64,000 nt of DNA from positions 14,215,998 to 14,279,997 of the forward strand of contig JACBWW010000016.1 in the NCBI GenBank assembly GCA_020086605.1, given 5' to 3'. Source of the DNA: Lanius collurio. Its lineage: Eukaryota > Chordata > Aves > Passeriformes > Laniidae. Positions 52,308-64,000 of this stretch are shown here, one piece after another (positions within the stretch are counted from its first letter, which is position 1; each line of letters starts with the position of its first letter). The position numbers were made by a program, and so were the translations under genes. The notes beneath the pieces are model-generated. The model was not told the DNA's origin and did no database searches. It saw nothing but the letters and a program-made list of their open reading frames with translations.

Positions 52308-52472
52308 ATAGAAGAAGCAAAGCAGCATTTCCAATGTGTTATCGCTTGCCTTAGTTCTTCTATAAAAGATATATTGTCATAGCTTAGTTTAGGAGAACTG
52401 TATACATTAATGGAAATTCACAGTAACTTAGTAGAAATAGATTTATTAAATGAAATATCCTGTATTCATCAA
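52308..52472 (+). repeat. Duplicated segment, copy B
   Basis: Partner of 50235-50385, same orientation. Compared with copy A it carries an insertion of about 10 bp (AAAGATATATTGTCATAG in place of TATATCTTAG-like sequence). Either an old local duplication or two copies of one dispersed repeat not known to me. Confidence 0.75.
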
Positions 52473-55400
52473 TTACACTAGACATTATAGAGCTAAAACG
52501 TGTGTTAAAAGAATTTCAGATGTGTAAACATAGCTAGTAGAAATAAGCTTTGAACAGATAACTGCATTGAGATCTTTCCAGATGTGCACAAATAGAATAC
52601 ATTCTAATAAAAATAAAAAAAAAAAACAACTCCTAGTGCTTTAATCCTACAGTATTATATGCCAGTGTCCTGTTACTCAATCCATTTAACCTTATTTTTG
52701 AGGTTAACTTCTGTCAGTAAAAAAAATAGACATATTAAGATGCAATATCCCACCAAAACCAAATCCTCCAAAGTTCAAACCTGAACTAGAACACAGTTTT
52801 ACAGAGATGTGCATCAAAATTGGCTTGTCAGGACAATTTGGTGTTAGTGGCCTAAACAGCAGCAATACTGGTGAGATATTTACTGGTGATTCAATTATTC
52901 AATACTGATTGTTTCTCTAAAGGAAAACATCCCTTGAGTCTTAAGTGTTACTTTTTCATCATGCCATTTGAGGCTGCACAGCTGTGAAAATCCAACTTCT
53001 TATTGAGGTCTTTCCCAAGCCACTGATTCATCACAGCAATCCCAGTTTGTAACCACCTGAATGTTGAGTGTCAGACTGGCTTTTCTCCTAAAATACATCC
53101 AGCCCAAGCTCTGCACCACAGAAATCAAAGAGCATTTTACAGTGACGTTACAATTTCTGTCCTTGAGGGTAATCAGAATTTGAATGTGCAAAGCCCAAAG
53201 CAACCAGATCTAAAGTTAGACCTACTTAGACTGATGGTTTGGAACAAGCAACTTCCTGAGGTCTCTTCCTACCTGCTTTATTTTCTGATTCCCTAGAAAA
53301 AGAAAGAACAGTAGCTGAAATGAAGAGTTGCAGAAGCAGAACATGAGAGGTTTTCACAGTGTACAACAGAATTGTTGAATGATATTGCTAGGAATAACAT
53401 TTTTAAGTGAAGGGACAGAAATAACAGCTGGAAAATATTTTGTTGAAGTGTTGCTCAAGTGTTACTTAAAATGGTCAAGTGAGCTTTTCAAGGCACATGA
53501 TAGCACAGACTTTATATATATAAATTCCTCCCCTTCTCCAGCATTTTGAAACAGACATTTTGATGATCTACTTTTTCCCCTTTCCACATACATGAAAGAC
53601 AGGACTGCCCAGGTTATCTGAGTTAACTTCTTTTTCCTTTTTTTTTTGTTTTGATCATAATCAAGCAGCAAAATATCTAAAGGGTACATCACAAACTCTT
53701 TGAACTCTAGTGGGGTTGAAAACATTGGAACACACTAAATACCTTTCTTCCTTAGCTGAGCACTAGGATGTGTGCAACAATTCCAGGACTGGTTTGAAAA
53801 TTCAAAGTTTACTGGGGAATGGTAAGGAAAGTGCATGGACATTTCTGTTTCAAATATGTCAGTCTTGATACTTTCACTGACAAGCACAACAAAGAGCAAT
53901 AACTTGAAATTCACTTCTTTCACAGGGCAATGCCTAAAAGTCTCAAAGCAGAAAATATTGGAATATTTACCAGCAAGAATTACTGAGCTCGAAAGCAGTT
54001 AGTTAAGGTTAATTTACATATCAAAATAAGACAATATTTTTTCAGGAATTGCCAGTGAGACTTTTTACTTGTAGGGGAAAAAAAAATCTATTGAAGACTT
54101 AGATGTGAACTAAAAGAAAAAAAGAAAAAAAAAACCATCAACAATTGGGAAATTAGATTGAGTTGTGGAAGCTCTGATTAAAGAGACAGGCTGAATATTG
54201 GATTTTTCTACAGAAATCCATCTCTCCTGTAACAAAAAAAAAGAAGCTTGAACTAAGATTATAAGATTAAAAAGAGAACTCTACTTTTACCTTTAATTTT
54301 TGGCAATACACATTTCTTCTTTTGTGCCATAATTTCCTTGCTCATTAGAAGTTTTAAACTGGTTTATTTTTCCATGCCCCATTCTGTCTCACCGAGGTTT
54401 GGTATTCAGGTGCTCACACCTATGTTTAGAAGCTCATCACTTATAGAAGCTCATCACTTATTGCTGCCAAAACAAAGTCCAGAAGGGAAGTCAGCAGCAC
54501 CTTCCTCTGTCAGGCTCCAGCAAACCACCACTGAAGCCCCTGAGCAGCAGAACCAAGCACAGGAAAAGCCTCAGCTGCACCCAAGAAAAAGCAGAAACAA
54601 TCACAGCCAAAAGGGAGAAAGGGCAACTCCATGACTCTGACTTTTGGTTACAGTGACAGCTGTGACCAGAATGGAAAACAAAGCACCCAGACACAAGCAC
54701 AAGACATGTGACTGTGAGGCCAAACAGAACCTCCCAGCAGATCCACACCCACCTGTGGCAGGGGGCCGGGTGCTCCCCTCTGCAGCTGCCTTGTGTGCAC
54801 CTCCCACTTCAGCCAGACCAAAAAAACCCTCTCTCCCTTCATTCCCACCCCTGCCTTATCAGCTGAAACTCCTGATTCACTTGCATGCCAGATTGTAGCC
54901 CAGAGCTCATGCTCTCTTAGAGAGCATCTCAATTATGCCAACTGAATACAAAGAAGACCTGCTTAATTACAGCAAATCACAGTCATATGTTATGGCTTTG
55001 ATATGACTCCAGAGCCCTTCAGAATGAAAAGAAAACCACAGAATACTGGAGGAAATCCAAAGGGCCTTCTCTTGACCAAGGATAAAATATCACTATGAAA
55101 TGAAATTATCATCTGACAATACACTGCCACCACTTCTAATCATGCATTTCAAGTGGGCTTCTAAAAATATTTTCCTGTTAAAAAGAAATTCTCTACCCAA
55201 GTAACACTGGTTTAAGAGTTCACTAGACATTCATAAGTTAGAAAGCAGGAAAATGACAAATGCTCTTTATAAAGATCAAGTATGGCAACATCACCCAAAA
55301 GAGAGATTAGTCCCACATAAAATTTAGATTAAACCCATTCCATCAGGATCCTAAGGTCAGAGTTCATGGCAATATGTTTGTTTACTCTTAGTCCCTCACA

Positions 55401-58400
55401 GCTTTTGCCACATCTTTACATAGTCATAAATAGCAGATTCTCACTCAAATTTTTGAGAGAAATATCCCACACCTTGTTGCAATATGCAGCCTGTCCTCCA
55501 AGGAAGTTTTCCACTTCAGATCCTGTGTGGACCATTATGCTGACTACCACCAGAGCTGAAGGTTTAGTGCTCTCCTCCACACTTGTGTCAAAATCCTGGA
55601 ATGTTGTCTTTTGAGCATGGCATGCAAGTATGTCACAGCCCAGAGTGGGGTAAAAAAGGTTGTTTTGAAAAACACATCTTTGCAGAAATTAAAATTAGCA
55701 TTTCCTGACCATTATCCTAATTTTTGAGATTGTATTTTGGTAAGTTATCTTTGTCATTCCTCTTATGTCTATTTAATAAAGGTTATGAAGAATGAAAATT
55801 ATCTGATTTACTCTGAGAGTTTTGATAGAGGATTTAATACTTGATGAAGATGTAAGAATTGTGGAGGTTATTTATTTACATCTGACTTCTTCAAGATTTT
55901 CCTAAGGCTGTGAACAGATGTCCCAAAACTATGTCCACTCATCTTTTTATATAAATGACAGCCTGGCAGAGAACTGGGGAATGTTCTGCTCTCCTTCTTC
56001 CTGAGGATGCTCACCAAACAAGATAATTTTCCTGCTCAAAATCTATTTCTCAATTTTCAGAATTAAAAACATCTGGGTTTTCCATGTCAACTTATAACAG
56101 TTTGAAACTGTTCTGAAATAAATGAAAGATCATTTTTCCACTGCTAAATATTCTGACCAAGACTGAAGAGTAATTTTGCAGTAATTGGAAACCAAACATT
56201 ATTGATTGTAAAACAAGAATTTGAAACGGAATTGGCCTATTAAGTCAACATGTTTTTCAGCAGCAATCCATAATATTAGTTTCAGTAATGCTCCTAGCAA
56301 AGGTCAGTCAGTGTAATTGGGCTCTTTCTGCCCAAGGCACAGGACTAGGCCCCAGTAGAACCATGTTCTATTTCCCATTTAAGGTGACTGACCTTCAGCA
56401 CATCAGAGTCTCCCTCAGGCTCAGGGATGTTCACTTGCCAAGGGGTTTGTGATGAGCAGGTGAAAAACACTTTATCACCTCTTAGCCTAATCCTTACTAA
56501 TTAACGACATAATAATTAGTTTGGTCTTGTTGCTCATTAGGTCTTGATGTGTTAATTGCTTTATCATGATGGCTTTATTGAATAGAGCATTTCCATGAGA
56601 TGAATTTCCCATCAATGAATAATAGACAAAGCATTTTCTTACAGCCATGTAAGCATGTGTGTAAGGCTGTATGAGACAGGATTTATGAGTACAGTCTGAA
56701 GTACTAGAAAGCCAAATTTAATCTCCATCCAGTTAGGTCTTTCAGAGATGAGATGTGTGAACCTTGTTATCTTAATTCACTGACAGAGTGGAGGTTTCTC
56801 TACCCATGACAAACCCTATCTTCCAATTCTCAAGCCAGTAATAAGGCATAAATTTCAGTAAATGAGCCTAGTGTCTCTACTGTGAGTCCTCTGAATCCTT
56901 CCTGAAACTCTACTGTTCTAAAATTTTCCTCCTGCATAAGTGATCCTAAATCAAAGTTATGCAAAGATGTAGGAATTTCCTTCACAACATGTGAGAGAAA
57001 ACACCTATAAGGTACAGAAACTGTTATTTTAATAATAAATTAATAGTCCTTTTCCCAAAAACATTATTTTAAACTACTGCTCTGATCCTAAGAAAGAGAA
57101 TATAAAACATGAAAAGTGGTATCCTTCAGCTGAACTTCCTTTCTGAAATGATTCTCTATTTTTAAGTGGATATCAGATATGACCCACAGTATTAAGATAA
57201 ACAGTTTGTCTGAGACTTTAAAGAATGAGAAATATCATTAATTTCTGTTCAGACTGAGATAATTCTTACAGGGCTTTGTGCATGACAAATAGAAACTGCT
57301 TTTCCAGTCTCAAGCAAGCAGGAGATATTCAAATGAGTATACTGTAGCCAGGGCTGAGAAGAGCAAATAAATTTGAATTACAAATAAATACTGGGTCCTC
57401 CTGATGTTTTCTCTCTGCCCAGCTCCCCATGTCAGTCAGCACATAGCCACCACAGAAGCCAGAGCACCAGAGCTCTCTCGATCCTTGCCCTCCCACACAG
57501 CCCTAACACAACTTTATTCTCTCCCCTAGGCCTTTCCCTGCCTCAACTCTTCTTTTGTAAGGACAGAACTAGCAACCAGCCATGAAAAAGCATGCAATTA
57601 TGCTTGTGCTGGGTCTTTTGGTGGTCCCTGATTCCCAGTAATTTATAGGTTTCTCCTCATATTTTATTCTGGTTTTTCTTACTACAACAGTTAGAATGCA
57701 CTAGACTGTTTTTTTTGTGTCTGCTCCCCACTTACATTCCTGGCTGTTTGAATGGATTGCAGAAGGTCCTAGAAATTTTCTACAAACTTTTTTCATCTAT
57801 GTAATCTTGAATTTGTCCCCATTCTTTTTAAATCATAGCAAAGAGAAAAGATTATTTGGAGATGTTCTGAAGCAATTTTCAATCATTTTGGAAGTATCTA
57901 CTGTAACATACAGGAACCACTGCCAGGCCAGACCATTGAGATCAAAGATTAAAAAACAAAATAAATCATGTTTTTTTCATAATTAGGAGGAAGCAGGTGT
58001 TTGCATTGTTTCAGGACATTATTTCAACTCAGCACTATATTGCCTCATGTTCTCTATTACAGCATTTCCATTTAACTATCCATCATGTCCATTAGAAATA
58101 AAAAATACACCGGTAATTAATTATAGTCAATATATTATTAATTCTAAGATTTAATACATAGTACTTATGCCTAAATAGCATGAAGAAATGAATGCCAAAA
58201 CGCAAAGAGTGCACTAACACCCAGGGAAATGTGGATCTTAATCAGGGCAGAGCAAAAGTGAGAACTGGCCATCAAGCTCCTATCTTTATCATGAGTAAGA
58301 CAGTATCCCAGCAGCCACTGTGTGTTTAAACACAAATAAGGTATCAAGTTACTGAAAACCCACTCTATCTTCTGTATCTATGTAATACATAAATTACCTT

Positions 58401-61135
58401 TTTTTTTTTTTTTTTGCTGCTTGGGAAAAGTGAAAAATTAAAAATTTGTGTGTGTGTATATATATATAAATATATATGCATACATATAACATGCAAAAGT
58501 TAATAGCATCTTTTTCCTCCTTTTTTGTCCATGTTCATTGGTTCTGAAGGACAACACTGCCATAGCTTTACTGTAACACCTAAGAACAAGAGGAAATGAA
58601 AATGAAGCAGGGAAGAGCTGAGAGAGAGAGCATGAAACAGAAGAAAAGGCAGACTTAGAGAAGAGAGAAAGTTAAACAGAAGGAAAAAATCGTTTTTCTT
58701 GACTTTTTTTCACTGCAGTTTCATTTCATTCTGGTCTCTACACTAAAGAGAGAGGTGCTAGCTGAGGATAGTATCTTCACAACTGATTGGAAGAATCAGC
58801 CATTTTTTGTTTACTAAGAGGAGCAAATATGCTTACAGAACCACCCACACCACACAAGGGAAACGTGCTATTGTGAAAAGGCACTCAGTTGGTGGCATAG
58901 GGAAGCTCTCAAGAGAGATCTATTAAAGTTCTTGCACAAAATATAAATCACATCAGCAAAGCAAGCAAAGGGCAGTTGTTCCAGACACCTGTGTTCTGCT
59001 CATCTGTTCACTGATCATGCCCTCGTGATTCAGTTTTGTTAGAAACCTGATGATCTCCACTATAGTCTTTCATTAAGCAGTAAAACCTCCACACCCAAAT
59101 TTGTTCAAGCATTAGAAAACATATGGCACAAATTTGTAATTTGAATTTTGTGTCTTTGCTGTTGTTGTTAGAGGCCACCCTTCTCTTCTGACCCCAGATG
59201 AAAACAAGAAGTAAATACAGATCCAGTGATTTCCTGCTGGCATTGCCTTGTTATAGTTTTTCTAATTCATTTTGTCATGTAAACACTTTCACACATGTCT
59301 GACCCCCTCCTCTAGTTCCATTATATTCCTCTTCTCACCAGCAGATTCTTTGTGCTGGGGGTTGCTTACTTGGGGTGAATGTTTGCTCCTTTTTGCATGG
59401 AGAACTCAAATGTTGAGGTTGTTATAGATTTGTCATAAAGGCCGAGTTCTTTCCCCATATGGCAACCCATGTCACCTCATCTCCTGTGTGTGGTGAGCAA
59501 AAACAAAATCACAGGCAGAAAACAAAACAGAAGAAAGCAGCAGAAGAGTGAAAGAGCAAGTGTCAGGTGATGTAGAAACTTAGAAATCCTTTGATGCAAG
59601 TCTACATCAGACCTTGTGAAACTGGAAAAACATATCACAGTAGGCAAAAGCAAGCTAAGACTTTAAAAAAATGTCCCAACAGAGTAAAAGTAACATGAAA
59701 TGTAGGAACAGCAGAAGCAGAGACTTTCAGTAATCAAAGGGAGTGAGTGAGAAAAAAGACAAGCAGAAGGTAGTTTTATTCCTGGATATTTCTATTTTCT
59801 GAAACTGTTTTCTCTAAGCCTTAGTCTGGTTAGACAGACAATTCACTGTGATACTGTGTACTGACACATGACACCTACCACACTTAAACTCACAGGCTAT
59901 CCTTTTAGAATGTATAAAATGGAATTAAACTGTGACTATTTTAAAAGTAAAGACTCTGAGCTCTTTCAGACTGTATTACATTTTGGGTCTACCATAGGAC
60001 ATTCAGAAGGACTAGAAATCTTAGGAATTATTTGCTGGCAAGTTTGAAGCTGAATATATCTTGACACCAAGGACAAGAAAGAATTCAAAATAATGTGAGA
60101 GATAAAGAGAGAAATTTGAACTTCAGTGCTCAAGACTGTAAAACAAAACAGAATGGTAAAATATTACTAAACAAATTGCTGCATTTGGGGGAAGATGTAA
60201 AAACTTCAAAGGATTCTATCGCTTTGCAAGAATTTGGGAATATCAACAGAGTTTACACAGCATAAACAGAAAGGATAACCAGAATAACAGTAACTCCAAG
60301 GAATTTTTCAGTAACTGGTGAATAATATTACAGCAGAAGACAAATGGACTACAATCTGAAAGGCGGTACAACATTTAAATTTAAAGGCATACATTCTTGG
60401 CTTCACAGTAAGCAGACTCAAAAGCCAAGCCAAAGGAATACTCCAAAGCACCAAAAAGTTTCCAGATCAAACTGATCTTTGTACATCTCTACTGCTTCTC
60501 ATTATCTGGAATTTATCATATTGTTACTGCACAATAAATATAAAAACTAAGTTTTCCTCCAATTTATTCTAGCAGATGCTTTTTTTCAGGCACCTTAAAA
60601 CCTCAGTTAAAAATAGATTCAAATCTGGAAGACATTATAATGAAGGACTTGCCAGATCTGATAGCACACTGTCAGGCAGTGGCATGAATTTAAGCAGCTC
60701 TCAGCACAGTGTCATTTCAGATGTGTTACTCCAGTTCTCTGACAGAATTAGATTAATCATCTTTATCAATGTTTTACAAACTGCAAAAACTACAAAGCTC
60801 TCTCTCAAAGCAAACAAAGTCAGTAACTAAGTTTTATTTAACTAAAAACTCAAAACATCTGGTCACATTACTGAGAAAATGCAAATACAGAAGAAAAGGA
60901 ATGCAAACAAAATCCACATGATAGGGGTCTGCACTTATAGCTAATACTACTGTCGTGGATATACAACAGCAAATAGTATTTTCAAATACACCTACTAACA
61001 TACTCCTTGGTCTTCAAATTCACGCTTAAATATGTGAGCTATCTAGTTGGTGAAAAAAATCCAGCAGGTATCTCCCAGATGACAAAATTTCCATGTGCTG
61101 TTGCATGTGCAACGATTAGGGGATACCCAAAAGGA
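52473..61135. other. Intergenic, simple repeats only
   Basis: AT-rich. Contains T run (about 58399-58416), a short (TG)n(TA)n tract (about 58447-58480) and the 17-bp tandem at 54428. No coding region or mobile element recognised. Confidence 0.5.
54428..54461 (+). repeat. Perfect 17-bp tandem duplication
   Basis: AGAAGCTCATCACTTAT occurs twice head to tail with no mismatch. A recent slippage event. No function suggested. Confidence 0.95.
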
Positions 61136-61159
61136 AAAAGTTTCCTCGAGGAAACTTTT
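61136..61159. repeat. Perfect 24-bp palindrome
   Basis: Left half AAAAGTTTCCTC is exactly reverse-complemented by GAGGAAACTTTT with no spacer, centred on an XhoI-like CTCGAG. The flanking bases (A at 61135, G at 61160) break the symmetry. It contains two inverted GGAA cores. Confidence 0.95.
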
Positions 61160-64000
61160 GTAATTTATTTCACAAATTATTATAGACATAACATTAAAAC
61201 TCACCTGAAGATAATTTCCAAATGCCTACCAACAAACCTGTATTTCACATACCACAGAGAACACACATACCCAAGAAATCTGAAAGGCAAAAATAAGAAA
61301 AACATAATACATCCCCCAGTCAGATTTAGTTAATAATCTTTGTGACTAGAGTTGTCCTCTAAAATGTGAAATTGGGACACTTACACAGGCAGTAAGGTTT
61401 TAGGTTTTACACCACTATTCAGGCCCTATCTGGTTTGTATTTGCCAGGAACATTATTATACAGACCCTGTACAAAGGCAGCATTATATTGGACACATAGT
61501 TTCCAGGCAATGCAAAAGAATCCCAGAATAAAATTAGGTTAAAGTTACTTCATACTGGATTTTCTCTTTCTCTTTCAAAAATGATGAAGAAGGTATTTCC
61601 TTACCATCTTCCCTGGTACAGCTCTGTTTATATTTCATGTCAAATTTACAAACCTCCCTTCATTTGATTTGTTGACACAGGGTCCAGTAAAATATTCTGG
61701 ATCATTAACCAGACCTAAATATTTTTTCTGTTTTGTTTTACATAAACATGTGGTTGGTTGGTTTTAATTCAGAATTTTTCAGTCATCCTAAAAATGATAC
61801 AATATGCTTAGGGCACGCTTGAGAATAATTTTATAAAGAGGGATTTTCCTGCTTTACACATTAAACCTGTGGATCAGATGGAAAGTATGACCAGCAGCTC
61901 ATTTCTTGTTCTGCTCCAGACATTTTCAGGACTTAGGAAAAAGAAGCCGATTTTCTCTTTTCAAATATCTGAGACACAGAGCACATCTCCAGCTGTTCCT
62001 GCCATCACCCAGACAGACTTTGGCTGTTCCTCTCCACATGAGGAATTTTATCACTGGTGTGAAGTGAACAAGATGATCTGATAGTCCCACAAGAGCAGCA
62101 ATTCATGATTCCATCTTTCTTCATGGAGAACAAGTTTCCACTGCCTCTCTGCAGCTACCCATTGGGCTCTGGCTCCATAACTGCTTGTGTCTTCCTTGCT
62201 GAGAGCTGGGCTTTAAGCACCCTGTCATAATTTCAAAACCTAACAGATAGAGTGATAGTTTCTAGTGACTCCATCTGTTTGGCTATGAGATTCATCCTAC
62301 TGGGATGCAGATGGAAAAGAAAATTACACTCAGTTGTTTTGGGTTTGGGATTTTTATCTGTACAATCTCCTGAGTGCAAGTGCACTCCCTTCAAGGTCCT
62401 TCAGGGTACCACAATGGAGAGCTGGGCACACCAGGACTTTGCTAATTGGTCCTATTGTCTGAAGCCACCTCTCACAACATTAAAAGGAAAACCAATGTCA
62501 TCTGCTTAGGGATAACTAGAAATTTATCTTATTAGAAAATATTGATTCAGAAAAAAGAAAAAAAAATTAATAAAATATTAAAAAAAAAAAAAACAGTTGA
62601 AATCATTATCCCTCTTACCTCAAAAAGAGATTAAAACACATTCAGACTTACTGCTTCTGGTCCAAGTTATTTGTCTATGGGCTTACCTGAAAAATAACAC
62701 TTAGCTGAAGAACTACAGAATTACACACAATAATTTAAAATGCATCAAAATTCCTGTTATATAAAGGCTGTGGGTTTTCAGTTTTAATGGTCAGGGGTTT
62801 CATCTCTGACAGTAACCAGCAAAACAGAAAACAAACAACTTCATTTAGAAATAACAGTAGCAAATTAATAGAGATCAGATTGCAGGAAAGAATAAATATA
62901 TCTTCATCTTTTCCTGTATTTAAAACTGACTTAGAACAGTGCAGTGCCTTTCACTTCTACAGGCAAAGTATCACATTTCCCATGTGATTTCCTAATTATA
63001 ACTGAGTAAAAAGATGGTCAAAATTGCATACAATGAAATTATTTATTAGGTAAATTGAAATCAATGCAGAGTCAAAACAATCTTCCCAGATGAACTTACA
63101 ACATAAGTAATAAAAGTATTTCAGATGAGGATAATAATATGTCAAGCTAAAATGACGCAAATAAGCACCCTTTTTACAGAGGACAGAAATGTTTTGTTCT
63201 TCCCTCTGCAGCAATAAAAGTACCAGATGACTTGTACATTGATGTATTTTATTTACACAGATTGTTTTCACATAATTAATTCTTCCTCATAGAATGTGTT
63301 CCTTCTCTTGACATACAAGCCATTTCAATAATTATAAAGGGAAGGGCAAAGCTTGGATCTTTCTTCAATTCTTTTAAATCTAAACTTTTATGCTGTGTTA
63401 CACATACCTCTGTGTGTGTACACATCTGTTTATGTACAGACATGCTCCATTCAGGAGAAAAAAAAATTTAAATAATTTGTCTCTTTCACTACTTCAACAT
63501 TGCTATTAATTTTTAACATTGCATATGCATTATCATTTGGTGAATGATCCCAAGAAAGTATAGATATCTATGATAAAAATATGAACATCTACAAATAGTT
63601 AGATGTGATTAGTTTACTGCTGGCAGTTATGGGACTAGCAGTATCTTATTCGAAAGCAGATAAAACTGGGGGGAAGGATAATTTGAAACAATATTTTTCT
63701 CTAAAATCAAAGTTTTCCATATATTCTTAATTTTTTCTTTATGTATAATCAGATTAAAATTTATTCTGTAGAACTAGGAAACAGAGGAAGTAGAAAAATG
63801 GTTATAATTTAAGACCTAAAAATATTTCCTTTCCAATAAAAAATGCTAGAAGTTTTATGAGGTTTTAGTATTTTTTTGTGATCAAAAGAAAGTTTTATTT
63901 CCAAAAAACAAACTGTACTTCTGACTTAAAAATTTTGTCTCCTAAAATATAGAAGCCAATTTACCTCTTCATCATAACTGCATCAACAGAATAATTCAGT
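61160..64000. other. Intergenic, nothing recognised
   Basis: AT-rich with an A run at about 62578-62593. Short open frames only. The window ends without a gene boundary. Confidence 0.5.

Noticed and set aside
1..64000. CRISPR arrays, bacterial operons or a novel defence-type system
   Set aside because: The window is clearly vertebrate: spliced gene, CR1 and SINE elements, long AT-rich non-coding stretches. No repeat-spacer array seen.
15876..64000. Endogenous retrovirus
   Set aside because: No gag, pol or env-like frame and no paired LTR could be recognised; the 50235/52308 duplication lacks clear LTR ends.

Overview
The window is a piece of bird chromosome, most likely from a songbird (passerine). 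The only protein-coding gene I can support is the 3' half of a vitellogenin gene, orthologous to chicken VTG2 (the major yolk-precursor vitellogenin). Three things support this. The decoded exons match bird VTG2 almost residue for residue as I remember that family. One intron holds a tRNA-Ile-headed SINE with a CR1-type tail, like TguSINE1 of songbirds. A truncated CR1 LINE lies downstream. The rest is AT-rich, repeat-poor avian-type sequence.

Layout. Positions 1-444 are upstream intron. Positions 445-15683 hold fifteen coding exons on the + strand, every intron GT-AG and every splice phase compatible. They give 992 residues plus a stop: the end of lipovitellin-1 (445-1718), the serine-rich phosvitin region (2361-4426), lipovitellin-2 (5433-8929), and the C-terminal VWD/YGP40 region (9635-15683). 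The gene begins left of the window. A short 3' UTR with AATAAA at 15847 ends it. If the gene has the 35 exons I recall for chicken, these are exons 21-35, with phosvitin mainly in exon 23.

Positions 15870-64000 (about 48 kb) contain no gene I can recognise. What can be named there is a 5'-truncated CR1 LINE (about 42910-43731), ancient MIR-like SINE relics, a diverged duplicated segment (50235 and 52308), a perfect 24-bp palindrome (61136-61159), a few GC-rich patches without a convincing reading frame, and simple A/T tracts. The many short open frames there look like chance.

The best signal is inside phosvitin. From 2655 to 2888 twelve lysines sit at an exact 7-codon (21-bp) spacing, separated by six serines each (one glycine exception), all serines using AGC/AGT. 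This is an in-frame minisatellite that builds a heptad S6K polymer. I found no novel multi-gene system.
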